Assembly (NCBI GenBank): GCA_963734725.1
Contig: CAVTIX010000008.1
Location: 372,001-436,000 of the forward strand
Direction: 5' to 3'
DNA: 64,000 bases
From: DASXKD01 sp963734725
GTDB taxonomy: Bacteria; Actinomycetota; Actinomycetes; Streptosporangiales; Streptosporangiaceae
Shown: piece by piece, positions 1 to 8,336 of the stretch
Position numbering within the stretch: position 1 is the first letter of the stretch
Layout of the letters: the number at the start of each line of letters is the position of its first letter
The notes under the pieces: generated by a model
Databases searched by the model: none
Seen by the model: only the letters and a program-made list of their open reading frames with translations
What the model was told of the DNA's origin: nothing
Made by a program: the position numbers and the translations under genes

Positions 1-148
1 CGCCCCGGCCGATGACCTTGCCCAGGTCGTCCGGGTGCACGCGGACCTCAAGGACCCGGCCCCTGCGGAGCCCATGGCTTGCGACACGGACATCGTCCGG
101 GTGATCCACGATGCCCTTGACCAGGTGCTCGAGAGCCTCTTGGAGCAC
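1..148 (-). CDS. khpA: KH-domain RNA-binding protein (partial, N-terminal part)
   Basis: Only the first 49 codons are inside the window. The frame starts at a GTG one base after the rpsP stop (TAA-G-GTG) and reads LQEALEHLVKGIVDHPDD, then runs to a GKVIGRG loop, the GxxG RNA-binding signature of a KH domain. Small KH proteins of about 75-80 residues encoded directly downstream of rpsP and upstream of rimM-trmD are conserved across Actinobacteria; they bind structured RNA. The tight spacing implies translational coupling to S16. The rest of the gene lies beyond position 1. Confidence 0.85.
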   Translation of the reverse strand, partial: MLQEALEHLVKGIVDHPDDVRVASHGLRRGRVLEVRVHPDDLGKVIGRG

Positions 149-149
149 C

Positions 150-1307
150 TTAGGCCTCGCTGTCCTGCCCGGCAGGCGCAGCGTCGGCCACGGCCGCCCC
201 CCCGCCAGCAGCGTCTGCCTCGCTGGCACCGTCCGCGCCGTCGCCCGTGCCATTGGCGGCGGTGGCCTTGGCCGCGCCGTCAGCCTTGGCATCAGCGTCA
301 GCCTTGGCGCCTGACTTGGCCGTGCTGCCCCTGGCCGCGGAGTCACCCTCGGCGCTATCGGCCTTGGCAGCGTCCGCCTTGCCGGTGTCAGCCTTGGCAG
401 GCGTTTCCTTGGCCGCCGCAGCCTTGGCCCCGTCGGCCTTGGCAGCGTCCGCCTTGCCGGTGTCAGCCTTGGCAGGCGTTTCCTTGGCCGCCGCAGCCTT
501 GGCCCCGTCGGCCTTGGCAGCGTCCGCCTTGCCGGTGTCAGCCTTGGCAGGCGTTTCCTTGGCCGCCGCAGCCTTGGCCCCGTCGGCCTTGGCAGCGTCC
601 GCCTTGCCGGTGTCAGCCTTGGCAGGCGTTTCCTTGGCCGCCGCAGCCTTGGCCCCGTCGGCCTTGGCAGCGTCCGCCTTGCCGGTGTCAGCCTTGGCAG
701 GCGTTTCCTTGGCCGCCGCAGCCTTGGCCCCGTCGGCCTCGGCAGCACTGTCCTTGGCCGAGTCGGCCTTAGCAGCGCCGTCCTTGACAGCGCCGTCCTT
801 GACAGCTCTTGCGGGCTTCTCCGCCCCGGTGGCGGCCTTGTCCGCCGAGGCCGGCTTGCGCGCCTTCCCCCGGTCCGCCTTCGGCTCGGCCTTGCTGTCG
901 CCCGCCTTGCCCCGGTCCGCCTTAGCGTCGCCGGCCTTGCCGCCGGCCTTGGGCTTGAGCTCCTTGACGGTCTCCGCCGCAGCGGCGGCGAACGCCTCCT
1001 TCTTGTCCGGCCTCGGCGCGGCTGTCTTCAGGGTGCCCTCGGCGCCGGGCAGGCCCTTGAACTTCTGCCAGTCGCCGGTGATCTCGAGCAGCTTGCGGAC
1101 GGGGTCCGTCGGCTGCGCCCCCACCGACAGCCAGTACTGGGCTCGATCCGAGTTGACCTCGATGAGCGAAGGGTCGACCTTGGGGTGATACTTGCCTATC
1201 TCCTCGATCGCCCGGCCGTCCCGCTTGGTGCGCGCGTCGGCGACGATGATCCGGTAATACGGCGCACGAATCTTGCCCATGCGCTTGAGCTTGATCTTGA
1301 CAGCCAC
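150..1307 (-). CDS. rpsP: 30S ribosomal protein S16 with a very long repetitive C-terminal tail
   Basis: Residues 1-85 are a normal S16 domain (VKIKLKRMGKIRAPYYRII, then RAIEEIGKYHPK). S16 binds 16S rRNA and is needed for 30S assembly. Bacterial S16 is usually 80-100 residues and often about 140 in actinomycetes; this one is 385. Residues from about 110 on are Ala/Lys/Asp/Gly-rich, including five tandem 25-residue units with core KADTGKAD and AKETPAK, encoded by five identical 75-bp repeats. The composition is low-complexity and probably disordered, with mixed lysine and aspartate. The start is GTG, with AGGAGA upstream. It is followed at once by the KH gene. The role of the tail is unknown; an expansion artefact of assembly is unlikely to create it but could change copy number. 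Confidence 0.92.
   Translation of the reverse strand: MAVKIKLKRMGKIRAPYYRIIVADARTKRDGRAIEEIGKYHPKVDPSLIEVNSDRAQYWLSVGAQPTDPVRKLLEITGDWQKFKGLPGAEGTLKTAAPRPDKKEAFAAAAAETVKELKPKAGGKAGDAKADRGKAGDSKAEPKADRGKARKPASADKAATGAEKPARAVKDGAVKDGAAKADSAKDSAAEADGAKAAAAKETPAKADTGKADAAKADGAKAAAAKETPAKADTGKADAAKADGAKAAAAKETPAKADTGKADAAKADGAKAAAAKETPAKADTGKADAAKADGAKAAAAKETPAKADTGKADAAKADSAEGDSAARGSTAKSGAKADADAKADGAAKATAANGTGDGADGASEADAAGGGAAVADAAPAGQDSEA
361..735 (-). repeat. Five tandem 75-bp repeats inside rpsP
   Basis: Units begin at 361, 436, 511, 586 and 661 and appear identical base for base. A degenerate sixth unit begins at 736. Since 75 is divisible by three, copy-number changes keep the frame. Each unit encodes 25 residues rich in Ala and Lys. 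Confidence 0.95.
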
Positions 1308-1699
1308 GGCTGAAGTTCTTCTCCTATGAAGCTCTGCTGCGGTGACGAACGCGCCAGGTGGGGACCGGCGGCGTGCCCCGGACGGGCCCGGGCCAGGGAG
1401 CGTGAGAGGGCGTCACTGACCGACGGACGATGGTAACCCAGCCATTGTGCCAGAGACTGCGGACCAGAATGTAATCACCACCCGCCCGCCCGGCTCTCGC
1501 CCTCGTGATCATGTGCCGGCTGGCGGCGTTTGCGGCGCGCCGGAGCTGGCGTTGCTTGCAGGGCGACGGGATGCCGTGCCGGATGCAGTGGCCCAGGTCA
1601 GCTTCCTGGCACCGGGCGTTGCGACGGGTCTGGGCGGCGGTCGCCCAGCCAGCCAGCACGCCAAGCGCGCCCCGGCCTGGAACTCTGCCTGCAGCATGA
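1308..1699. other. Intergenic stretch upstream of rpsP
   Basis: About 390 bases between the rpsP start and a plus-strand gene remnant. It must contain the rpsP promoter on the minus strand. AGGAGA lies just upstream of the GTG start. Open frames exist on both strands but have no recognisable protein character, and I assign none. Confidence 0.5.
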
Positions 1700-2074
1700 C
1701 ACGGCACCTGCGCTCGCCAGCCCGCCATCGCACAAACGATCGTCAACTGGCCAGAAGTTGCCTGGGCCGGCCTGGACCGGCTCCGGGAGAACGCCAAGCG
1801 CACATCGTTCGACCCTGGGCTACCAGCGCTGATCGGCCGCGCCGAAACCGCCTTCGCCGGCATCTCCCGCCCGCAGCCAGCAGAAGCCGGGCTGATCGTT
1901 TGCCCATGGTTCAGGATCGGCGACAGCGTCGTGCGCACGATCGCCCTGACCGCCAGGTTCGACCACGCCGCCGCTGTGACCCTGGACGAGTTGCGGGCGG
2001 AGCTGATCTACCCCCTCGCCGAGCAGGCCTATCACTTCTTCCACGGCCATGATGGCGGGGGCGCGGGCGGCTAG
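1700..2074 (+). pseudogene. Start-less remnant of an unrecognised protein gene
   Basis: From 1700 a frame runs to TAG at 2072-2074 and encodes about 124 residues that look like true protein: TIVNWPEVAWAGLDRL, then FDPGLPALIGRAETAF, LIVCPWFRIGDSVVRTI and ELIYPLAEQAYHFFHG. A stop (TGA) at 1697 precedes it and no ATG, GTG or TTG lies in the open part, so the 5' end is missing or broken. It is oriented against both rpsP and ffh, between which it lies. I do not recognise the family. Other possibility: an intact gene with a frameshift upstream. Confidence 0.45.
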
Positions 2075-2099
2075 GCGCCGCATGCAGCAGCGGTGCGGG

Positions 2100-2453
2100 T
2101 TATTTCTTCTTGCCCCGGCGGCCGAGGAGCCTTCCTCTCCCGCCGAATCCCGCGGGGAGATCCTTGGACACGAGCCCGGGAGCACCGTCGTCGGTGGCGC
2201 CGCCGTTCGCGCCCGGGTCACCCGAGCCCGCGCCGGTCGCGCCAGGCTGACGGTCATCCGCACCCGCGTCGCCGACGCCAGGCTGACGGCCCGCCGATCC
2301 CCCGGTGTCACCCGCGCCAGGCTGACGGCCCGCCGATCCCCCCGTGTCACCCGCGCCAGGCTGACGGCCCGCCGATCCCCCCGTGTCACCCGCGCCAGGC
2401 TGACGGCCCGCCGATCCCCCCGTGTCACCCGCGCCAGGCTGACGGCCCGTCAC
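2100..2453 (-). other. Displaced C-terminal tail of Ffh in the +1-shifted frame
   Basis: This frame continues the repeat unit SAGRQPGAGDTGG of the ffh tail for four further units, then ends in SKDLPAGFGGRGRLLGRRGKKK-like basic sequence (seen as separate short blocks) and a stop. The GTG at 2453 overlaps the ffh TGA, so re-initiation is conceivable, but a shared origin with ffh by a one-base loss is simpler. The deviant unit at 2437-2474 is 38 bp long against 39 for its neighbours. Confidence 0.7.
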
Positions 2454-2474
2454 CCCCCCGTGTCACCCGCGCCA
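2281..2474 (-). repeat. 39-bp tandem repeats in the ffh tail
   Basis: Units start at 2281, 2320, 2359, 2398 and 2437. The first four are near-identical; the fifth is 38 bp and has a run of seven C where the others have a GAT followed by C6. More degenerate units continue to about 2530. Each 39-bp unit encodes SAGRQPGAGDTGG. Confidence 0.9.
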
Positions 2475-4174
2475 CGCTGACGACCCGCCGACCTGCCCGC
2501 GTCACCTGGGCCAGGCTGACGGCCCGGCGATCCTGCGGCGTTGCTCCCGGCGTGGCCCTTGCCTGCCAGGCCGGACGGCAGCGCACCACCCAGCCCACCT
2601 GGCAGCCCGCCGCCCAGGCCGGGCGGCAACCCGCCCAGGGCGCCTGGAAGCCCCCGAGGGGCACCCAGGCCACCGGCGCCGCCGAGGCCGGGAAGCCCGG
2701 CGCCACCGGCAGCCCGGCCGGGCGCGGTTCCGGCGCCGCCGGCGGACCGGCCCGGCGCTCCCCCGGGGCGCCCGCCGCGCTGCTTCTTCTTCCCCGACCC
2801 CTTCTTGCCCTTCGCAGCCTTGGTGGCGGCGCGGCGCATGCCGGGAATCGGCGGCATCCCCGGGATGCCACCACCGCCGAGCATCTGCCGCATCATCTTC
2901 TGGCCTTCCTGGAACCGGATGACCAGGTTGTTCACCTCACCGACGGTGGTGCCGGAGCCCTTGGCGATGCGCGCCCGCCGGGATCCGTTGAGGATCTTCG
3001 GGTTGCGGCGCTCGGCCGGGGTCATCGAGTTCACGATCGCTGCGGCGCGGTCCAGGTCGGCGTCGCTCACCTGGCTGAGCAGCTCTTTGTTTTGCGCTGC
3101 CCCGGGCAGCATCCCGAGCAAGTTCCCTATCGGGCCCAGCTTGCGGACCATGGCAAGCTGCTCCACGAAGTCTTCCAGGGTGAAGCCCTCGCCCGAGGCC
3201 AGCTTGCCCGCCATGGCCGCGGTCTGATCGGCGTCGAACGTCCGCTCGGCCTGCTCGATCAGGGTGAGAATGTCGCCCATGTCGAGGATCCGGGACGCCA
3301 TCCGGTCGGGGTGGAAGACGTCGAAGTCCTCGAGCTTCTCGCCGGTGGAGGCGAACATGACCGGCCGCCCGGTGAGCTGGGCTATTGACAGCGCCGCACC
3401 ACCTCTGGCGTCGCCGTCCAGCTTGGTCAGGACCACCCCGTCGTAGCCGACGCCGTCGAGGAACGCCTGGGCGGTGGTCACTGCGTCCTGGCCGATCATG
3501 GCGTTGACCACGAACAGGATTTCGTCGGGGTCGGTGGCGTCGGCGATGGCGGCCGCCTGGGCCATCATCTCCTCGTCGATGCCCAGTCGGCCCGCAGTGT
3601 CGATCACGACGACGTTGTGCAGCCGGCGCTGTGCCTCGTCGAGGGACTGCCGGGCCACCGCCACGGGGTCGCCGACGCCGTTGCCCGGCTCGGGCGCATA
3701 TACCGGCACGCCGGCCTGCTCGCCAAGCACCTGCAACTGCTGGACCGCGTTCGGCCGCTGCAGGTCGGCCGCCACCAGCAGCGGCGTGTTGCCCTGCGCC
3801 TTCAGCCAGCGGGCCAGCTTCGCGGCGAGCGTCGTCTTACCGGAGCCCTGCAGCCCGGCCAGCATGATCACCGTGGGCGGGGTCTTGGCGAACCGCAGCC
3901 TGCGAGCCTCGCCGCCCAGGATCTCGATCAGCTCGTCGTTGACGATCTTGATGATCTGCTGGCTCGGGTTGAGCGCCGCAGAGACCTCTTCCGAGGAGGC
4001 CCGCTCCTTGACCCGGGCGATGAACTCCCTGGCGACGGGCAGCGCGACGTCCGCTTCGAGCAGGACCAGGCGGATCTCGCGCATGGTCGCGTCGATGTCG
4101 GCGGCCGAGAGCCTGCCCTTCCCGCGCAGCGAGGACAGGACCTGGGTCAGCCGTTCGGAGAGTGTCTCGAACAC
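2450..4174 (-). CDS. ffh: Signal recognition particle protein Ffh (C-terminal tail out of frame)
   Basis: GTPase subunit of SRP; binds 4.5S RNA and signal sequences and docks with FtsY at the membrane. Seen: N domain (1-90), GTPase loop GLQGSGKTTLAAK near residue 110, DTAGRLG near 190, TKLDGDARGG near 250, then the Met-rich M domain (325-440) with GMLPGAAQNKELL and MMRQMLGGGG. After residue 445 a Lys patch (KGKKGSGKKKQRGG) leads into a Gly/Pro tail. The frame stops at 574 residues within a 39-bp repeat array. The natural-looking end, a basic LLGRRGKKK followed by a stop at 2100, is in the next frame; inserting one base near 2450-2457 would give 691 residues. The GTPase and M domains are intact, so function is expected either way. 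The start is GTG with GGAG just upstream. Confidence 0.93.
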   Translation of the reverse strand: MFETLSERLTQVLSSLRGKGRLSAADIDATMREIRLVLLEADVALPVAREFIARVKERASSEEVSAALNPSQQIIKIVNDELIEILGGEARRLRFAKTPPTVIMLAGLQGSGKTTLAAKLARWLKAQGNTPLLVAADLQRPNAVQQLQVLGEQAGVPVYAPEPGNGVGDPVAVARQSLDEAQRRLHNVVVIDTAGRLGIDEEMMAQAAAIADATDPDEILFVVNAMIGQDAVTTAQAFLDGVGYDGVVLTKLDGDARGGAALSIAQLTGRPVMFASTGEKLEDFDVFHPDRMASRILDMGDILTLIEQAERTFDADQTAAMAGKLASGEGFTLEDFVEQLAMVRKLGPIGNLLGMLPGAAQNKELLSQVSDADLDRAAAIVNSMTPAERRNPKILNGSRRARIAKGSGTTVGEVNNLVIRFQEGQKMMRQMLGGGGIPGMPPIPGMRRAATKAAKGKKGSGKKKQRGGRPGGAPGRSAGGAGTAPGRAAGGAGLPGLGGAGGLGAPRGLPGALGGLPPGLGGGLPGGLGGALPSGLAGKGHAGSNAAGSPGRQPGPGDAGRSAGRQRGAGDTGG

Positions 4175-4268
4175 GGCTCCAGGCTAGGGCATGCCGGGTG
4201 GATCCCCGGCCCGCCGCGCACCCACAAAGGGCGCGCGCGCCACAGGCGGGACCAACGCAGGCGCCCAC

Positions 4269-6560
4269 CTATCCGGTGAGCGCGGACAGAACCTGGGCCG
4301 CGATCTGGCCGCGGGTAGCGGCATCGGTGACCGGGCGGCCGTCGGCCCCCACCACGTAGAACACGTCCACCGCCTCCGCACCGAGCGTCTCCACCCGGGC
4401 CGCCCGCACGTCGAGGCCGCATTCGCCCAGGGCACGGCCGATCCGCCAGAGCAGCCCGGGGGCGTCGTGTGCCCGCACCTCCACCACGGTGGCGGTGCGG
4501 GAGGCGTCGTCCACCAACGTGACCTTGGGCGGCGCGAACCAGGGGCGGTGCGCGCTCTCCGCCCGGGCGCCGCGCAGCCCCTGCCGGTCCAGCCGCTCCG
4601 CCACGTCCTGGTCACCGGCCAGCGCCCGGCGCAGGTCCGAGGTGACCAGCGTGGCATCCGGGAGCTCGCCGAAGGGGTGGGCGACGGTGAACGAGGTCAC
4701 CGCCATCGTGCCGCATGACGTCGCGTTGGCCGAGCGCACCGCGAGCCGGTGGGCGGCGAGCACGCCCGCCGCCTGCCACAGCAGCCCGGGACGGTCGGGC
4801 GCCACGACGGTCACCTCAGGCCCCGCCACCATCGCCGCGGGCTGGCCAGCCTCGGCGAGCGTGGCCTGGCCTGTGCGCAACGGCAGCGGTCCCGGCGGCG
4901 GGACGCTACCGAGCACCGCCGCAACCCGGCGCACCAGGCCGGCCACCAGGCCCGCCTTCCAGTCGTTCCACGCGGCCGGGCCGGTCGCCTGGCCGTCGGC
5001 GATCGCCAGCGCGTGCAGCAACTCCAGCAGCCGCCGGCTGCCGACGGTCGCCGCCACCTGCGCCGCGGTCTCCGGATCGTCGAGATCCCGCCGGGTCGCC
5101 ATGTGCGGGAGCAGCAGGTGATGCCGGACGGCGCCGGCGACCAGCTCGGTGTCCTCGTCCGCCAGGCCCATCCGGCGCGCGGTGTCCCTGGTCACCACCT
5201 CACCGGTCACCCGGTGATCACCTGGCCAGCCCTTGCCGATGTCATGCAGCAGTGCGGCGATCAGCAGCAGGTCGGGACGCGCCACGTCACGGGTGAGCGC
5301 GGCCGCCCGGGCTGCCGTCTCAACCAGATGCCGGTCCACGGTGAAGGTGTGCAGCGGGTTGCGCTGCGGCCGGTTCCGTACCCGTTCCCAGTCGGGGATC
5401 AGGTCGGGGAGCATGCCCTCCTGGTCTAGCGCTTCCCACACGCCGATGGCGGTCTGCCCCGTGCCCAGCAGCGTGACCAGGGCGTCCCGGGCGCCGGGCG
5501 GCCAGGGCACGGGCAACGGCGGGCACTGCTGGAGCCGGGCCAGCGTGCGCGGCGCCAACGCCAGGCCGGCCTCAGCCGCCGCCGCGGCGGCGCGCAGCAC
5601 GAGCTCAGGGTCGGCGGCGGGATCGGCCGGCCGGGCCAGCACGACCTCACCGTCCTGCTCCACCAGCCCGTCGGCAAGCGGCCGCCGCGGCGCGGCGGCG
5701 CGGCGCCGGAATCGACTGGACCGGGAAGCACCGGACCGGCCGCGCTGCGCCGCCCGCAGCGACTGATCCAGCGCGTAGGCGACGGTCCGCCCGGCGCCGG
5801 CCAGGTGGCACAGCAACGCATCGGCGTCGGCCAGGCCCAGAACCCGGGCCACCTCGTCCTGCTCCTGGAGCACCAGCCGGTCGCTTGCCCGGCCGGTCAC
5901 CTCGTGCAGGGCGTGCCGCGCGTCCAGGATCTCCTCCTGCGCGGCCCGTACCCGCGGTCCGGGGCCGGGAGCGACCCAGGCCGCAGCCACCGCGTAGATC
6001 GCTTCCGCGTCGCGCAGGCCGCCCCTGGCCTCCTTGAGGTCGGGTTCGAGCAGGAAAGCGAGTTCGCCGCTGCGGGCGGTCCGCTCCTCGTGCAGCGCGC
6101 GCAGTTCGGCCAGCCGGGCGCCGGCGGCCGCACGCCAGTCCGCGAGCGCGCCGCTGCGCAGTTCGCCGGTCAGTTCGGGGTCACCGGCGACATGGCGGGC
6201 GTGCAGCAGGCCCAGCGCCACCCGCAGGTCGCTGCGGGCCACCGCGCGTGCGTCGGCCGGCCTGCGCACGGCGTGGTCGAGACGGGTGCCCGAGTCCCAG
6301 ATGGGGTACCAGATACGGTCCGCCAGCGCGGCGATCCCCGGCCGCGCGTGGTGCAGGAGCAGCACGTCGAGATCGCTGCCCGGCAGCAATTCGCGCCGCC
6401 CGTACCCGCCGACTGCCACGAGGGCCGCCCCGGGCTCGGCGCCCAGCAGCGAGGCCAGCCAGCGATCGGCGCTCGCGGTGCGCCGGGCGCGGTCGGCCGC
6501 GAAGGAGGCGAGGCGTCGTACGGGTTCCACGGGCGGCCCGGCCATCCCCTGACCAGCCAT
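4269..6560 (-). CDS. glnD: [Protein-PII] uridylyl/adenylyltransferase GlnD
   Basis: Modifies and demodifies the PII protein in response to nitrogen status; in actinobacteria the modification is reported as adenylylation. Seen: nucleotidyltransferase motif GGYGRRELLPGSDLDVLL at residues 51-68, an HD phosphohydrolase core (LLHDIGKG, near 435), and two C-terminal ACT domains (VAPDRPGLLWQAAG near 580, RAHDAPGLLWRIG near 700). At 763 residues it is slightly shorter than the 800-900 common in the family. It lies 19 bp downstream of glnB on the same strand. The start could be the first ATG or a second ATG 15 bases downstream; neither has a strong Shine-Dalgarno. Confidence 0.93.
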   Translation of the reverse strand: MAGQGMAGPPVEPVRRLASFAADRARRTASADRWLASLLGAEPGAALVAVGGYGRRELLPGSDLDVLLLHHARPGIAALADRIWYPIWDSGTRLDHAVRRPADARAVARSDLRVALGLLHARHVAGDPELTGELRSGALADWRAAAGARLAELRALHEERTARSGELAFLLEPDLKEARGGLRDAEAIYAVAAAWVAPGPGPRVRAAQEEILDARHALHEVTGRASDRLVLQEQDEVARVLGLADADALLCHLAGAGRTVAYALDQSLRAAQRGRSGASRSSRFRRRAAAPRRPLADGLVEQDGEVVLARPADPAADPELVLRAAAAAAEAGLALAPRTLARLQQCPPLPVPWPPGARDALVTLLGTGQTAIGVWEALDQEGMLPDLIPDWERVRNRPQRNPLHTFTVDRHLVETAARAAALTRDVARPDLLLIAALLHDIGKGWPGDHRVTGEVVTRDTARRMGLADEDTELVAGAVRHHLLLPHMATRRDLDDPETAAQVAATVGSRRLLELLHALAIADGQATGPAAWNDWKAGLVAGLVRRVAAVLGSVPPPGPLPLRTGQATLAEAGQPAAMVAGPEVTVVAPDRPGLLWQAAGVLAAHRLAVRSANATSCGTMAVTSFTVAHPFGELPDATLVTSDLRRALAGDQDVAERLDRQGLRGARAESAHRPWFAPPKVTLVDDASRTATVVEVRAHDAPGLLWRIGRALGECGLDVRAARVETLGAEAVDVFYVVGADGRPVTDAATRGQIAAQVLSALTG

Positions 6561-6579
6561 CCCTCAGCGCCGCGGGCCC

Positions 6580-6918
6580 TCAGAGGGCGCCCGGGCCGCG
6601 CTCCCCGGTGCGGACCCGCACCACCGTGTCCACCGGGGTGCACCAGACCTTGCCGTCGCCGATCCGCCCCGTCTGCGCGGCCTTGACCATGACGCCGATC
6701 AGGTCGTCGGCGTCCTCGTCGTCGCAGAGCACCTCCAGCCGCACCTTCGGGACCAGGTCGACCTGGTACTCCGCGCCCCGGTACACCTCCGTATGACCGC
6801 GCTGCCGACCGTACCCGCTCGCCTCGCTGACCGTCATGCCGTGCACGCCGAACGCCTGCAGCGCGGACCTTACTTCGTCCAGCTTGAAGGGCTTGATCAC
6901 GGCGGTGATGAGCTTCAT
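6580..6918 (-). CDS. glnB: Nitrogen regulatory protein PII
   Basis: Trimeric signal protein binding ATP/ADP and 2-oxoglutarate. The 112-residue product is full length. Tyr51, the modified residue on the T-loop, is present in EVYRGAEYQVDL, and the C-terminal ATP-binding loop GRIGDGKVW is intact. The start ATG has GGGAGG nine bases upstream. glnB and glnD are adjacent, as in Streptomyces, but the ammonium transporter gene amtB that normally precedes glnB is absent; ftsY lies directly upstream. Confidence 0.95.
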   Translation of the reverse strand: MKLITAVIKPFKLDEVRSALQAFGVHGMTVSEASGYGRQRGHTEVYRGAEYQVDLVPKVRLEVLCDDEDADDLIGVMVKAAQTGRIGDGKVWCTPVDTVVRVRTGERGPGAL

Positions 6919-7047
6919 GCGACCCTGCCTCCCGGGGGCCCCGCGCGGCGCCCCTCCCAGGGACCTGCGCTGCGCTCAGCATCCCCCGCGCGGCGTTTCA
7001 CGGGTAGATACGAATCGTTTCCGCCGGGTGAAACGGCCCGCCGTCAT

Positions 7048-7065
7048 GTTACGCAGAGGTTTCAC
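7048..7065 (-). promoter_or_regulatory. Possible GlnR half-box upstream of glnB
   Basis: Read on the minus strand this is GTGAAAC, six bases, then GTAAC. GlnR boxes of actinomycetes combine GTnAC and GAAAC elements at six-base spacing. Two more GAAAC elements occur closer to glnB (about 6997 and 7018). The order here is GAAAC first, so it is at best a partial match. Confidence 0.35.
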
Positions 7066-7095
7066 AGGCGGGCTGGCCTGCTTGCCGACCGGCCG

Positions 7096-8247
7096 CTAGC
7101 CGAGGATCGCGTCGACGAACGTCGCGGGCTCGAACGGGGCGAGGTCGTCGAGCCCTTCGCCCAGTCCGACCAGCTTGACCGGCACTCCGAGCTCCCGCTG
7201 GACCGCCACCACGATCCCGCCCTTGGCGGTGCCGTCCAGCTTGGTCAGCACGATCCCGGTGATGTCCACGGCCTCCGCGAACACCCTCGCCTGGCGCATG
7301 CCGTTCTGCCCGGTGGTGGCGTCGATCACGAGCAGGACTTCGTCCACGGTCGCCTGGCGCTCGATGACGCGCTTGATCTTGCCAAGCTCATCCATCAGGC
7401 CCGTCTTGGTGTGCAGCCGCCCGGCCGTGTCCACGATGACGGTGTCCGCGCGGTCGTCGATGCCCTGCCGTACCGCGTCGAACGCCACGCTCGCCGGGTC
7501 GGCCCCCTCACGGTCCGACCGGACCACCGGGGCGCCCGCCCGCTGCCCCCAGGTCTCCAGCTGGTCGGCGGCGGCCGCGCGGAAGGTGTCGGCAGCCCCG
7601 AGCAGGACCGTGTGGCCTTCCCCGATGAGCGCGCGGGCCAGCTTGCCGCAGGTTGACGTCTTGCCGGTGCCGTTGACCCCCACCATGAGCACGACCGCGG
7701 GGCGGTCGCCATGCCGGGCGACGTGCAGCGACCGGTCCAGGTCCGCGCCCACCTGCTCGATCAGGTCCTGCCTGAGCAGGGTACGCACTTCGCCGGCGCC
7801 GCGGGCGCCGCCCACCCTGACCTGGGTGCGCAGCTCGCTCACGAGCTGCGCGGCCGGGGCGGCCCCGATGTCGGCGCCAACGAGGGTGTCCTCGATCTCC
7901 TCCCACCCCTGGTCGTCGAGCCCGTCCCGGGAGAGCAGGCCGAGCAGCACCGAGCCGAACCCGCTCTGCGAGCGTGCGAGCCGCCCGCGCAGCCGGGTCA
8001 TCCGGCCGGCCAGCGGCAGCGGCGCCTCCGCCACCTCGGCGGGAGGCCCGGTCACCGTGGGGATCAGCAGGTCTGGCTGGCCGGCGCCGTCGCCTTCACC
8101 TGGTCTGGGAGGGGCGGGTGGCGGCGCGGGCGGCGGCGCCTCGGGCGCGCCGGCCCGGCCAGGGCGGCGCCGGGAGCGCACCAGCATGGCCCCGCCGGCG
8201 ATCAGGACCAGGACGACAAGGACGATGACAATGATCAGGTACTCCAT
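7096..8247 (-). CDS. ftsY: SRP receptor FtsY
   Basis: Membrane-bound GTPase partner of Ffh. Residues 3-23 form one hydrophobic segment (YLIIVIVLVVLVLIAGG) followed by RSRRR, a membrane anchor, then a Pro/Ala-rich linker. The NG domain follows: GVNGTGKTSTCGKLA near residue 192, DTAGRLHTKTGLMDEL near 275 and TKLDGTAKGG near 340. The length of 383 is typical for actinomycetes. It lies downstream of smc on the same strand with an 89-bp gap. In this window both Ffh and FtsY are encoded within 6 kb. Confidence 0.95.
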   Translation of the reverse strand: MEYLIIVIVLVVLVLIAGGAMLVRSRRRPGRAGAPEAPPPAPPPAPPRPGEGDGAGQPDLLIPTVTGPPAEVAEAPLPLAGRMTRLRGRLARSQSGFGSVLLGLLSRDGLDDQGWEEIEDTLVGADIGAAPAAQLVSELRTQVRVGGARGAGEVRTLLRQDLIEQVGADLDRSLHVARHGDRPAVVLMVGVNGTGKTSTCGKLARALIGEGHTVLLGAADTFRAAAADQLETWGQRAGAPVVRSDREGADPASVAFDAVRQGIDDRADTVIVDTAGRLHTKTGLMDELGKIKRVIERQATVDEVLLVIDATTGQNGMRQARVFAEAVDITGIVLTKLDGTAKGGIVVAVQRELGVPVKLVGLGEGLDDLAPFEPATFVDAILG

Positions 8248-8336
8248 AACGGCCCCAGTCTGGCAGATGGATGCCCAAAGGAAGGATCACGCCGACGGCG
8301 CCTCCCTGGTGCGGGCGGCCCGGCGGCCGTCAAAGC

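Noticed and set aside
361..735. Regular repeats resembling a CRISPR array
   Set aside because: The 75-bp units are directly adjacent with no spacers and lie in frame inside rpsP; no cas genes are near.
35..1188. Long plus-strand frames across the rpsP tail, Trp/Pro/Arg-rich or Ala/Ser/Leu-rich
   Set aside because: They are mirror readings of the 75-bp repeats; the minus-strand frame starts with a bona fide S16 domain.
2281..2474. 39-bp repeats resembling a CRISPR array
   Set aside because: Contiguous units without unique spacers, coding for the ffh tail.
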